A stretch of DNA of 64,000 nt, from the NCBI GenBank assembly GCA_964368625.1, contig CAYJBH010000011.1, positions 1 to 64,000 on the forward strand. Reading direction: 5' to 3'. Positions 26,895-34,837 of the stretch are shown here, in pieces. The notes under the pieces were generated by a model, which ran no database searches, was not told the origin of the DNA, and worked only from the letters and a program-made list of their open reading frames with translations. Both the position numbers and the translations under genes were made by a program. The DNA comes from CAYJBH01 sp964368625 (GTDB lineage Bacteria; Bacillota; Clostridia; Oscillospirales; Ruminococcaceae). Numbering within the stretch: the first letter of the stretch is position 1; each line of letters begins with the position of its first letter.

Positions 26895-28766
26895 ATGTCA
26901 AAATTGAACAGCGGTTTCTATGGACTATTATTTGTTGTATTACTTTCGGTTCAACTAACAAGAGAGACAAATGGACGCTCAATGTTTGAACTTATTGCAA
27001 CATCTGCAATGTCTCTAATAATCGGATTTATATTTTTACTTCCATTTTGCTATAAGGGTAGCAGAAAAACAAGTCAACTGCAGAGCATGTTAATTTCTAT
27101 TGTACTTGCAATGGGGCTAATAATAACAGTATTTGATACTTTTAAATATTACAATTTAACTAGCCAAGAACCGATAAACTTTATCATGGTTGCCTTGATC
27201 TTATTTGCTGTTGCATTTTATGCAGGCTTACTAAATAATAGTGCAGTAAAAACCGCTGGTCTTTTTGTAAGTTTTCTGCTCATTGCTGTATTGCTAACAA
27301 TTGCTATGTTTAATCTACCACATGCAAGTGTTTCGAATATAGAACCGGGGTTTAATATAAATAATGTGTTGATTATTGACGATTTATTAACAGTTGCACC
27401 GTTAATTCCTGCAATAGTAGTAATAAATAACAATGAGTTAAAGGTTGGCAAATTAAGTGTTCTAATGATATCGGTGTTTATTTTAGTTGCCATATTTAAC
27501 ATACTGGCCGAGATGGTTTTTGGAAATAACCTTATGTTTTTTGATGTGCCGACAAATGCACTGGCCATTGTTGGCGAACTTTCTATTTTTAGACGCTTGG
27601 ATATAGTACTAGCTGCAATATTCTTTCTTACCGGATGCATGAAAATGTCTCTATTTAGCAACGCAATTGCATATCAATTAAATCAAAAAAGATACTATAT
27701 AATAATGGCAATTACTGTAATTACATGCATTGTCTTAAATGAAATTTCTTTTGAGGTGTTACCGATAATAGTTGGAGCATTGTCGATAATTGTTTCAATC
27801 TTATTTCTTGTCCCTTATAAAAAAATCATTAAGCTAGCTGTTTTGGTTCCGATTGTATTTTTATCCGGTTGTGGCGGAACTGAGTTACAGGAGCGAGCAG
27901 CTGTAACAATGACCTTTGTAGACCTTGAAGATGAATATAAAGTTTCATTGTTGGTATGCACCGAATATGAAGAAAATGGGCCATCCGTTTCACTTATTTC
28001 CGGTAGTGGAGAAACATTCTCCTCGGCTCTTTATGACGTTGCTAAAGAGGTTAATGGTGAGCTATATATGGGCCAGAGCGAGCTTATATTGTTAGGAAAG
28101 GGTTTTACTGATAAGGGTATCGGTGAATTGTTGCCACAACTTTATGAAACTAAGATGACAGATGGTAATGCCTTTATATATCTTAGTGAGTATACAGAGA
28201 ATGACTTAAAAGAGAATGAGGGTGCGTTACTTGATGCAACCGGATCAATTCTTCGCCAAAGTGAAAGTAATCGACTAACTCAGATGCAAATTTATGGCAT
28301 TAGTATAAATGAGAATGGGCTAGTTGATGGAATGATCCCGGTTGTGGATGTATTTGAATATAAGGGGGCAGTTGCAACTAAAGGGGTAATATATAACAAT
28401 GGAGTAGGTGTTTCTACAGTTATTCGGGAACAGCTAGAATTAATTTATGCCATAAACTCAAACCGCCAAAGGATTGCTGTCGTTTATGAATATGAGGGTA
28501 ATGAAAAGGTAACCGGTGTTAGTGAGATTTATTCCGAAATGTCATACGATAACGACAAGCTTGATATAGAAGTAGAATGCGTGCCAGATGAAAGTTTATC
28601 TCAAGAAGAATTAGATATAATAAGAATTTCATTTGCTAAAGATATAGAAGAAGTTATATTAATATCTATTGAAAGCGATGTTGATATTTTTTCTATCGAA
28701 CAGCGGTTTAATATTGAATTATCTAATATAAAAAAACTAAATACTACTGTAAAGTTTAAGTCATAA
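26895..28766 (+). CDS. Fused germinant receptor permease (GerB) and lipoprotein-like GerC subunit
   Basis: A single 623-residue frame joins two subunits normally made separately. Residues 1-315 are a GerB-type amino-acid permease-like membrane domain with about ten helices. A stretch that reads as a complete GerC lipoprotein signal follows: KKIIK, a hydrophobic core and lipobox LSGC at Cys326, then GTELQERAAV. The remaining 300 residues are a GerC-like soluble domain (YMGQSELILLGKGF, DGMIPVVDVFEYKGA). No ATG or well-placed ribosome site restarts translation at the junction. The start is the ATG at 26895, 7 bases after GGAG, or the ATG at 26889 overlapping the gerA stop. The C part, about 300 residues, is short for GerC. 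Confidence 0.88.
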   Translation: MSKLNSGFYGLLFVVLLSVQLTRETNGRSMFELIATSAMSLIIGFIFLLPFCYKGSRKTSQLQSMLISIVLAMGLIITVFDTFKYYNLTSQEPINFIMVALILFAVAFYAGLLNNSAVKTAGLFVSFLLIAVLLTIAMFNLPHASVSNIEPGFNINNVLIIDDLLTVAPLIPAIVVINNNELKVGKLSVLMISVFILVAIFNILAEMVFGNNLMFFDVPTNALAIVGELSIFRRLDIVLAAIFFLTGCMKMSLFSNAIAYQLNQKRYYIIMAITVITCIVLNEISFEVLPIIVGALSIIVSILFLVPYKKIIKLAVLVPIVFLSGCGGTELQERAAVTMTFVDLEDEYKVSLLVCTEYEENGPSVSLISGSGETFSSALYDVAKEVNGELYMGQSELILLGKGFTDKGIGELLPQLYETKMTDGNAFIYLSEYTENDLKENEGALLDATGSILRQSESNRLTQMQIYGISINENGLVDGMIPVVDVFEYKGAVATKGVIYNNGVGVSTVIREQLELIYAINSNRQRIAVVYEYEGNEKVTGVSEIYSEMSYDNDKLDIEVECVPDESLSQEELDIIRISFAKDIEEVILISIESDVDIFSIEQRFNIELSNIKKLNTTVKFKS

Positions 28767-28823
28767 AAATATTGTAAAAATTGGTAACTTTAATGAAAAT
28801 TAGGTGAAAAATTGACTTAATAT

Positions 28824-28852
28824 TTGCAATTGTTTTTGTTCTGTGATAAAAT
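28824..28852 (+). promoter_or_regulatory. Sigma-A-type promoter of the zinc-ribbon gene
   Basis: TTGCAA (28824-28829), a 17-base spacer and TAAAAT (28847-28852) lie 33 bases upstream of the ATG at 28886. Confidence 0.65.
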
Positions 28853-28885
28853 AGCAACAGATTAATGAGTGGAAAGGAATTAGAA

Positions 28886-29578
28886 ATGAATTGCGTTAGT
28901 TGCAGTAGGGAAATACCGGAAAATGCAGCATTTTGCGGTTATTGTGGCACAGCGATAATAAATCAAAATATATCAGATATAAACACGCAGGAAATTGAAA
29001 CTGTTGAGACAGTTGAGACAGTTTCACCAACAACAAATTTCACCATAGTTAATGAAACAACCTCCGATTCATCTGAAAATACTATCATCGAAGAGCCATC
29101 TGAAGAAACAATTACTGAAACCATTGATGAAAAGAATGATGGGATATCTACGGATGATAGAAGTTCAATTACATCTGTTTTTGTTGATGCAAAAGAACCT
29201 GAAGTTACGGTAATTAAAACAGATCACCTAGAAGCTCCACCGCTTAGATCAGACGATACTGCTCATTATGCGCACAATGAATCAGTTAGATCAACCATTT
29301 CTCCACAAATATTTAGTAATAATGATAATATTGTTAAAACGTCTACATTTTTCTGGATGATATTAATATTGGCGATTCCATTTGTTAATCTTATAATGTT
29401 ACTTATATGGAGCTTTTCAGAAAAAATAAATAAAAATAAACGTAATTTTTCACGAGCCGCTCTTATATGGGCTGGAATTTGGATAGTATTCTCTATTATA
29501 ATATTAATTATTACAATAATTAACATCATAGCATTTGGTGAATACTTTTTAGCACCCTTTTTGGCGTTTGGGTACTAA
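28886..29578 (+). CDS. Zinc-ribbon protein with acidic linker and C-terminal membrane helices
   Basis: From the ATG at 28886, behind GGAAAGGAATTAG, the protein has 230 residues. Residues 1-28 form a zinc ribbon (CVSC and CGYC pairs). Residues 30-140 are an acidic, Thr/Glu/Ser-rich disordered linker that includes a triple ETV repeat. Two hydrophobic segments at the end (about 153-225) suggest a membrane anchor with the rest cytosolic. The build resembles DUF4190-like or other zinc-ribbon membrane proteins of Clostridia. The function is not recognised. Its TAA overlaps the ATG of the glycosyltransferase (TAATG), so the two are coupled. Confidence 0.8.
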   Translation: MNCVSCSREIPENAAFCGYCGTAIINQNISDINTQEIETVETVETVSPTTNFTIVNETTSDSSENTIIEEPSEETITETIDEKNDGISTDDRSSITSVFVDAKEPEVTVIKTDHLEAPPLRSDDTAHYAHNESVRSTISPQIFSNNDNIVKTSTFFWMILILAIPFVNLIMLLIWSFSEKINKNKRNFSRAALIWAGIWIVFSIIILIITIINIIAFGEYFLAPFLAFGY

Positions 29579-30558
29579 TGATAGGAGTAGTAATTCCGAA
29601 TTTAAACGGAGATAAATGGCTTTTAGACAGTATTCGTTCGGTACTTGACGGTGATTATAAAGATATAGATATAATAGTTGTTGATAACGGAAGCACCGAT
29701 AATAGCAGAGAAATTATAGAATCCTTTGTTGGTGAGCCGGTTAGAGGCATCTATCTTGATTATAATACAGGATTTTCACATGCTGTTAATCTTGGTATTC
29801 GAGAATCAAAGGGTGAGTATGTAGCACTTTTTAATAATGATGCTTTTGCTGAAAAGGCTTGGCTTAGCCAATTAAAGAAAACTATGGATACCAATGATAA
29901 AATATTTTCAGTTTCAACCCTCATGTTACAATATAAAGACAGCAGCCTTTGTGATGACGCGGGGGACTATGTAAATCTTTTTGGATGGGCTTGTAAACGT
30001 GGAGATGGCTTGTCAGCACAAAGGTATTCTCGAGAGTGTGAGATTTTCACAGCATGCGGAGGCGCCGCGCTATACAGAAGAAGTGTTTTAGAAGAAATTG
30101 GTTTATTTGATGAAACATTCTTTGCCTACCTCGAAGATGTAGATATCGGATGGCGAGCAAGAAATGCTGGCTATATTAACGTATTTTGCCCAGCTGCTAA
30201 ATGCAAACATATTTGCAGTGCCACTACCGGCAGTAAATACAATGATTTTAAATCAATACAAAGCGGTAGAAACAACATACTATTGCCATATAAAAATCTT
30301 CCTCTTCTGTTTTTATTAATAGATTTGCCGTTTTTAATTTTTGGATATCTTATTAAAGTTCTGTTTTTTTGTATAAGAGGGTACGGTAAGCCTTTTTTAA
30401 AGGGTGCCGGTGAAGCTTTTAACTGCTTTAGTAAAATTAAAAAACATCCGTTTAAATTTAAAAATACTCTTTGTTACATAAAGAATCAATGGAGTATGAT
30501 CTGTGGCATATTCGTTTATATTGATTACAGGGTAAGGCGATATTTTGGATGGAAATAA
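29578..30558 (+). CDS. Family 2 glycosyltransferase
   Basis: The 326-residue inverting GT-A enzyme is probably a rhamnosyltransferase-like or wall-polysaccharide transferase. It has VVIPNLNG, VVDNGSTDNS for nucleotide-sugar binding, the metal motif ALFNNDAF, and ETFFAYLEDVDIGWRARNAGY with the likely catalytic Asp. A hydrophobic segment near residues 240-265 suggests membrane association. It is coupled to the upstream zinc-ribbon gene and ends the transcript at a strong terminator. Confidence 0.9.
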   Translation: MIGVVIPNLNGDKWLLDSIRSVLDGDYKDIDIIVVDNGSTDNSREIIESFVGEPVRGIYLDYNTGFSHAVNLGIRESKGEYVALFNNDAFAEKAWLSQLKKTMDTNDKIFSVSTLMLQYKDSSLCDDAGDYVNLFGWACKRGDGLSAQRYSRECEIFTACGGAALYRRSVLEEIGLFDETFFAYLEDVDIGWRARNAGYINVFCPAAKCKHICSATTGSKYNDFKSIQSGRNNILLPYKNLPLLFLLIDLPFLIFGYLIKVLFFCIRGYGKPFLKGAGEAFNCFSKIKKHPFKFKNTLCYIKNQWSMICGIFVYIDYRVRRYFGWK

Positions 30559-30568
30559 CACAAATATA

Positions 30569-30607
30569 ACAGCCCGGAAAGCTAAAAAGCTTTTCCGGGC
30601 TGTTTGT
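30569..30607. terminator. Bidirectional terminator between convergent genes
   Basis: A GC-rich inverted repeat (AACAGCCCGGAAA...TTTCCGGGCTGTT, 30569-30604) with T-runs in both directions lies between the glycosyltransferase gene and the convergent NADH oxidase gene. Confidence 0.88.
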
Positions 30608-30623
30608 TGTTACATATTTTTAA

Positions 30624-31955
30624 TTATTCTGCAGTTAGCGCCGCCATAGTTATATAGTTATATGGTTGGTTAAAATGGGGGAGGAAGAAAATATCTAACA
30701 ATTTTAGCTTGTCAATTGTAATCTTTTCCTGAACTGCGAGTGAAAACATATGAATAGCCATTGAAATATCAAACTCAGATGCAATCTGTGCACCAAGTAC
30801 TATACGAGTTTTCTTATCATAAACTATTCTAATTTTTACCTTTGCATTCTCTCCCTTAATAAACCCGGGCTTTTGCAAATCCTCAAAATCAGTAGCAACA
30901 GCATCATATCCAAATTTTTTTGCTTTACATAATGTTAAGCCTGTTGAAACCATCTTCAAATCCCATATGCAGATACCGTTTGAACCTTGTACTCCAATTG
31001 TTTCAAGAGCGGTTCCACAAACATTATGGCCGGCAATAACACCAGAACGAACAGCATTTGTAGCAAGTGCTATATAGTTAATGTCGTTTATTGAATTATC
31101 ATAAACTACTGCACAGTCGCCAATAGCGTAAACATCCTTAATACTGGTTTCCTGATTTTTAGATACTATATATGCTCCATTTTTAAATAATTCTAGGCTA
31201 TCCTTTCCAAGCTCATTATTAGGTCTAAAGCCAACAGCCATAACAACCATATCAGCTTTATATTCAGCCTTATCAGTAACAACAGATTCAACCTTACCAT
31301 TGCCTTTTATCTGCTTAACTGCTTGATTAAATGCTACGGTAATTCCATTATCCTCAAGACATTTATGCATTAACTTTGTAAAATCTTCATCATAATAGTT
31401 AACTAAGCAGCTATCAGCAATGTCAATTAATACAACATTTTTGTTAAGACGCTTAAAGGCCTCTGCAAGCTCAACACCAATGTATCCCGCTCCAATTACA
31501 GCAACATCATTAATGTCGTTAGATTCAAGTTTCTCAATTACCTCAGCAGCATTTTGATAAAGTTTTACCTTCTGTACATTTTCAAGATCTTTTCCTTCAA
31601 TGTTAGGAATTATTGGCAGAGATCCTGTTGCCAATATCAACTTATCATATTCTTGTTCAACTAAGCTGCCATTAACCTCGGCCTTAACAATCTTATTAGA
31701 GTAATCTATCTGTGTTACCTCGGAATTCATATATACCTTTGCACCCTTAGATTCCAAGGTTTCTTTATTGGAATAAAACAAACCATCTGCGCCATCTATC
31801 TGTTTACCAATCCATAGAGCCATTCCACAGCCTAAAAAACTAATATTACTATTTCTGTCAAATACTATAACCTCGTTACCTTGATAATTATCAAGAATTG
31901 TGTTAATTGCAGCTACACCGGCATGATTTGCGCCAATTACAACTATTTTGCTCAT
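30624..31955 (-). CDS. nox: NADH oxidase (water-forming Nox type, CoA-disulfide reductase family)
   Basis: This FAD enzyme reduces O2 with NADH, likely to water, protecting an anaerobe from oxygen. From the ATG at 31955, behind AAAGGAAT, it has 443 residues; an upstream ATG at 31970 lacks a ribosome site. FAD and NAD Rossmann motifs are VVIGANHAGVAA and VIGAGYIGVELAEA. The single redox Cys is Cys43 in FLGCGMALW, as in Nox2. The C-terminal dimer domain ends PHFNQPYNYITMAALTAE. CoA-disulfide or persulfide reductase activity cannot be excluded, since these share the same Cys position. Confidence 0.9.
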   Translation of the reverse strand: MSKIVVIGANHAGVAAINTILDNYQGNEVIVFDRNSNISFLGCGMALWIGKQIDGADGLFYSNKETLESKGAKVYMNSEVTQIDYSNKIVKAEVNGSLVEQEYDKLILATGSLPIIPNIEGKDLENVQKVKLYQNAAEVIEKLESNDINDVAVIGAGYIGVELAEAFKRLNKNVVLIDIADSCLVNYYDEDFTKLMHKCLEDNGITVAFNQAVKQIKGNGKVESVVTDKAEYKADMVVMAVGFRPNNELGKDSLELFKNGAYIVSKNQETSIKDVYAIGDCAVVYDNSINDINYIALATNAVRSGVIAGHNVCGTALETIGVQGSNGICIWDLKMVSTGLTLCKAKKFGYDAVATDFEDLQKPGFIKGENAKVKIRIVYDKKTRIVLGAQIASEFDISMAIHMFSLAVQEKITIDKLKLLDIFFLPHFNQPYNYITMAALTAE

Positions 31956-32005
31956 ATTAATTCCTTTCAAAAAATATTATCAAACAATAAAGATTACTAT
32001 TATTA

Positions 32006-32034
32006 ATACTATATTATTATTTAATAATTGTCAA
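32006..32034 (-). promoter_or_regulatory. Sigma-A-type promoter of nox
   Basis: Minus-strand TTGACA (32029-32034), a 17-base spacer and TAGTAT (32006-32011). The -35 box overlaps the stop codon of the upstream redoxin gene, so nox can be transcribed separately from it. Confidence 0.65.
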
Positions 32035-32579
32035 TAGTTTGTTACAATTTTATTATTATTAGCGCCTAAAAGTTCTAATATTTCCGGTATATCTGTTATA
32101 CTTTGAGAACGATGGATGTATTCAATTGTTTTATCAGGTTCTGTAAGAATTGTAACTGGCAACTGAACGTTGTTTTTGAGTGAATATTCATATGGTACAT
32201 TGTGTTTCTTAGCCTGTTCTATAATTCGAAGAGCTTCAACAGATAATAACGATAAAGCAAATGTCACCTTTGGTAGATCGAAAGCCCTGTATAGAACAGA
32301 GTCAGCATCACATACAAGAGGGAAAGGCATATTCTTATACCCAGAAAACTCAGAAGGGGAGCCTTGAACAATGCAAATTAACGCACGATTCCCCTCAATA
32401 AAACACCGGTAATTTCTTTTTAACCGTTCTATATAATATGCTGTAAATAAACAACCGGAATCACGAAAAAAAATTATTGTTGCCGGTTTGTTCGCGATTT
32501 CATTGTAAAGCTTTTTGCCTGAACAGGTGGGTGTGTCAAACCCAAAGTTCGGAAATTTCTCGCCAATAAGCAATTTCAT
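32031..32579 (-). CDS. Thioredoxin-fold redoxin (AhpC/TSA-like)
   Basis: From the ATG at 32579, with GAGGAT upstream, the protein has 182 residues; an ATG at 32597 is less likely. The N-terminal half fits a peroxiredoxin-like thioredoxin fold: GEKFPNFGFDT, then FFRDSGCLFTAYYIERL with a candidate reactive Cys43. FPLVCDADSVLYRAF and LPVTILTEPDKTIEYIH also match redoxin strands. The classic PxxxTxxC peroxidatic motif is not exact, so peroxidase activity is uncertain. Next to NADH oxidase, a role in oxygen or thiol stress is plausible. Confidence 0.75.
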   Translation of the reverse strand: MKLLIGEKFPNFGFDTPTCSGKKLYNEIANKPATIIFFRDSGCLFTAYYIERLKRNYRCFIEGNRALICIVQGSPSEFSGYKNMPFPLVCDADSVLYRAFDLPKVTFALSLLSVEALRIIEQAKKHNVPYEYSLKNNVQLPVTILTEPDKTIEYIHRSQSITDIPEILELLGANNNKIVTNY

Positions 32580-32591
32580 AAAAAAATCCTC

Positions 32592-32625
32592 ATGCAATAT
32601 ATATTGTTAATATATATTATTGCAC
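32592..32625. repeat. AT-rich imperfect palindrome upstream of the redoxin gene
   Basis: ATGCAATATATATT and AATATATATTATTGCA face each other around a short centre. It lies just upstream of the redoxin start and downstream of the structured RNA, so it could be an operator or a processed 3' end. This is observed only by eye. Confidence 0.4.
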
Positions 32626-32647
32626 AAGAATTGTAATTATAAACATA

Positions 32648-32831
32648 AACCGCTGTGTCGTCTACACCGACAGTTACAACCCGCGTTAAGCAGGGTGGGT
32701 ATGCCCGGCGATACGCTTCGCGCTCCCTTCTTCCGCCGTAGCGGGAGGTCTGCAAACCTACGTACTGACCAAAGCCCCCTTTTGTGAACTTGTAGGATTA
32801 TAATCGATGCATCCAATCGAGCACAGCAGTT
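32648..32831 (-). ncRNA. ssrS: Structured RNA, probably 6S RNA
   Basis: A 184-base GC-rich island in an AT-rich gap. On the minus strand the ends pair (AACTGCTGTG at 32822-32831 with CACAGCGGTT at 32648-32657, with one G-U). Inside are nested inverted repeats: CGGCG/CGCCG, CTCCC/GGGAG and a GGGCATACCC hairpin. Length, closed rod-like layout and the GGGCATACCCACC segment recall 6S RNA, the regulator that sequesters sigma-A RNA polymerase. A weak TAGAAT -10 sits at 32840-32845, inside the end of the DUF1292 gene. It does not fit SRP RNA, tmRNA or RNase P. Strand and identity are inferred. Confidence 0.5.
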
Positions 32832-32837
32832 TAATAT

Positions 32838-33149
32838 TTATTCTATTGTTTCTTCTATTTCGTAATCTTCAGAAAGTTGTGTTTCAAACAGTGCTATCAC
32901 CTGTGAAAGTTCATCCTCATTCTCAACAATATCAAGAAACTCTTCTTCGCCATCATAGGCAGATCTCATAATAATGAATGGGGTTTCTTCATTAATGTTT
33001 TCTTCCTCATCTTCTTCATCTTCGTCAAACGGAACAAGTGCTACATACTCATTTTCTTTGTACTCAAGCTGTCCAATAATTTCAAAATCAAACTCATTAC
33101 CTTCGTCGTCTTGTAATGTTATAATGTCGGGTGTATATTCTTCATTCAT
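32838..33149 (-). CDS. DUF1292 acidic protein (YrzB-like)
   Basis: The 103-residue, very acidic protein matches the DUF1292 family, small Bacillota proteins often near alaS and ruvX. Visible signatures are ITLQDDEGNEFDFEIIGQLEYKENEYVALVPFD and a later AYDGEEEFLDIVENEDEL. The biochemical function is unknown. It has its own consensus promoter and lies between sigE and the structured RNA; no alaS or ruvX is nearby. Confidence 0.88.
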   Translation of the reverse strand: MNEEYTPDIITLQDDEGNEFDFEIIGQLEYKENEYVALVPFDEDEEDEEENINEETPFIIMRSAYDGEEEFLDIVENEDELSQVIALFETQLSEDYEIEETIE

Positions 33150-33190
33150 TTTAAAACCATCTTACCTTTTACTATTAATTCTATGTATAT

Positions 33191-33219
33191 ATTGTACACT
33201 TTCCGACAAAAAATGTCAA
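33191..33219 (-). promoter_or_regulatory. Sigma-A-type promoter of the DUF1292 gene
   Basis: Minus-strand TTGACA (33214-33219), a 17-base spacer and TACAAT (33191-33196). The -35 box overlaps the sigE stop codon, which separates DUF1292 expression from the sporulation genes upstream. Confidence 0.75.
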
Positions 33220-33935
33220 GCTAGTTGTTCAAGTTCGTCACGAAGATGTTTAATTATTTTCTTTTCTAATCTTGATATATAGCTTTGACTTATTCCAAGC
33301 TCATCAGCAACCTCTTTTTGAGTTTTTTCATCTTTGCCAAACAATCCAAACCTCATCTCAATTATTTTTCTTTCCTTGTCCGGTAATCGTTTTACAGCTA
33401 GCAAAAGAGTGTTTTTTTCATCAGCTGTTTCAAGTTGTTTACCAACTATATCCTGTTCAGTAACTAATACATCACATAGTAGCAGTTCGTTGCCATCTGC
33501 ATCAATGTTTAATGCTTCATCAATTGAAGTTTCATAGCGTTGATTGCCTACCTTTCTTAGGTACATAAGTATTTCATTTTCTATGCATCTGGTTGCATAA
33601 GTTGCAAACTTAATATTCTTATCAGGGTTAAAGCTTCCAACCGCTTTAATTAAACCTATTGTGCCAATTGAGATTAGATCTTCCATGTTTGGAATTGATT
33701 GATCGAATTTTTTCGCTATATAAACAACTAATCTTAGGTTATGAACTATCAGTAGTTCTCTCGATGTAGGTTCCCTATTTTTAAGGCCAGCAAAAACAAT
33801 CTTTTCCTCATCCGCTGTTAGTGGGGGAAGTAGCCGCTCGGGTCCGTTAATATAATATACATACTGTTCAGCCTGAAAAACTAGAATTAGCTTATTAAGT
33901 AGCTCTTTTGCCTTAAACTTTAATCTTTTGAGCAT
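33216..33935 (-). CDS. sigE: Sporulation sigma factor E (pro-sigma-E)
   Basis: Sigma-E directs early mother-cell transcription during sporulation and is made as an inactive precursor. The 239-residue protein has the amphipathic pro-sequence (residues 1-27), then YVYYINGPERLLPPL as in Bacillus around the cleavage region. Region 2 (NLRLVVYIAKKF, DLISIGTIGLIKAV, ATYATRCIENEILMYLR) and region 4 (ELGISQSYISRLEKKIIKHLR) follow. It overlaps spoIIGA by 23 bases. The usual third member, sigG, does not follow; DUF1292 does. Confidence 0.96.
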   Translation of the reverse strand: MLKRLKFKAKELLNKLILVFQAEQYVYYINGPERLLPPLTADEEKIVFAGLKNREPTSRELLIVHNLRLVVYIAKKFDQSIPNMEDLISIGTIGLIKAVGSFNPDKNIKFATYATRCIENEILMYLRKVGNQRYETSIDEALNIDADGNELLLCDVLVTEQDIVGKQLETADEKNTLLLAVKRLPDKERKIIEMRFGLFGKDEKTQKEVADELGISQSYISRLEKKIIKHLRDELEQLA

Positions 33936-34776
33936 TGTTTAAAACCTCCATAAATTCTTTAGACAACAAACAGCTTGTTCCGTTAATATCTATACTTTGC
34001 TTCGTAAAACAAAGCTTAACTCCGTCAACAATCTTTTCTTCAACCTTAACAGAAACGGGGTAGAGACTTAGTGTTAGCTCGGTGCCGCCGATGCTATTTA
34101 TTGGCAACACCGACATACCATGAGAAAGTTGAGCGTTTTTATGATAGTTTAAGTAACCTGTCCTTACTGTTTCCGGTAGAGATGCTTTACAGCTATTATA
34201 ATCAATCAGTAATAACGGTGCATTATTAAGGATATCCTTCGCTGTAAAGCCATTATCATAACAGGCACTAAGATTAAAAACCGCTTCTTTAACTGTTATT
34301 TCAATTCGTGTTGGTTTTTGTTCGGGAACGACAAAAACCATTCTAATAGCTGTTGCGCAGATATAAAGAACAAGCGTTGCTATTACTAAAAGAATGGCAG
34401 ATATATCAAAATAAATTTGAAAGTTTTTAAGAATAACACCATTTCCTCCTGTAAAGTAAAATAATAAAACAAGACCTGCCAGAAAACAGTTAAACGCTAT
34501 ATACCAAATAAATCCTTTAATGTATCCACGTATGTTTGTTTTAAAAGCAATAAACAATAAAATATTTGTTACTAATAACTTAATGATAATTTGAAATATA
34601 ATTGCAGGGGTTGGCAGAAATATTAAGAATGATGCAAGTCCTCCGAAAATTGCTGAAGCTAATATTCGCCACCTGTTAACATTAATACCAGAAAATCTAG
34701 CGCTGCATAATAACAGGGTGTAGTTAATCAACACCCCCTGAATAAACAACATATCAATATACATTACAGTTTTCAT
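33913..34776 (-). CDS. spoIIGA: Sigma-E processing peptidase SpoIIGA
   Basis: SpoIIGA is a septal membrane aspartic protease that removes the pro-sequence of sigma-E. The 287-residue protein has five membrane helices in residues 1-150, starting MYIDMLFIQGVLINY, and a soluble protease domain. The region aligned with the catalytic D-T/S-G-N-x-L-x-D motif reads Asp174-Asn-Gly-Phe-Thr-Ala-Lys-Asp, so the Thr/Ser after the catalytic Asp is replaced by Asn. The start is the ATG at 34776, or the ATG at 34764; neither has a ribosome site. It is coupled to sigE, its substrate gene. Confidence 0.92.
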   Translation of the reverse strand: MKTVMYIDMLFIQGVLINYTLLLCSARFSGINVNRWRILASAIFGGLASFLIFLPTPAIIFQIIIKLLVTNILLFIAFKTNIRGYIKGFIWYIAFNCFLAGLVLLFYFTGGNGVILKNFQIYFDISAILLVIATLVLYICATAIRMVFVVPEQKPTRIEITVKEAVFNLSACYDNGFTAKDILNNAPLLLIDYNSCKASLPETVRTGYLNYHKNAQLSHGMSVLPINSIGGTELTLSLYPVSVKVEEKIVDGVKLCFTKQSIDINGTSCLLSKEFMEVLNNAQKIKV

Positions 34777-34783
34777 GTTTTAT

Positions 34784-34816
34784 AGTATATCAATATAAAA
34801 AAGAAAAAATTGTCAT
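34784..34816 (-). promoter_or_regulatory. Candidate spoIIG promoter with long spacer
   Basis: On the minus strand, TATACT (34784-34789) ends 7 bases before the spoIIGA ATG. The best -35 (ATGACA, 34811-34816) is 21 bases upstream of it. The Bacillus spoIIG promoter, activated by Spo0A, is known for a 22-base spacer, so the layout is suggestive. The transcript would be nearly leaderless. Confidence 0.45.
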
Positions 34817-34837
34817 TATCTGTTTTTATAAAAAATA

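Noticed and set aside
26892..26900. Separate gerC gene start inside the fused frame (TTG near 27778)
   Set aside because: GGAG is only two bases before that TTG and the codon lies within a membrane helix, so independent initiation is unlikely though not excluded.
32648..32831. The structured RNA as SRP RNA or tmRNA
   Set aside because: It lacks the SRP GGAAGGAAGCAGC-like apical motif, and it is too short and without a tRNA-like end for tmRNA.
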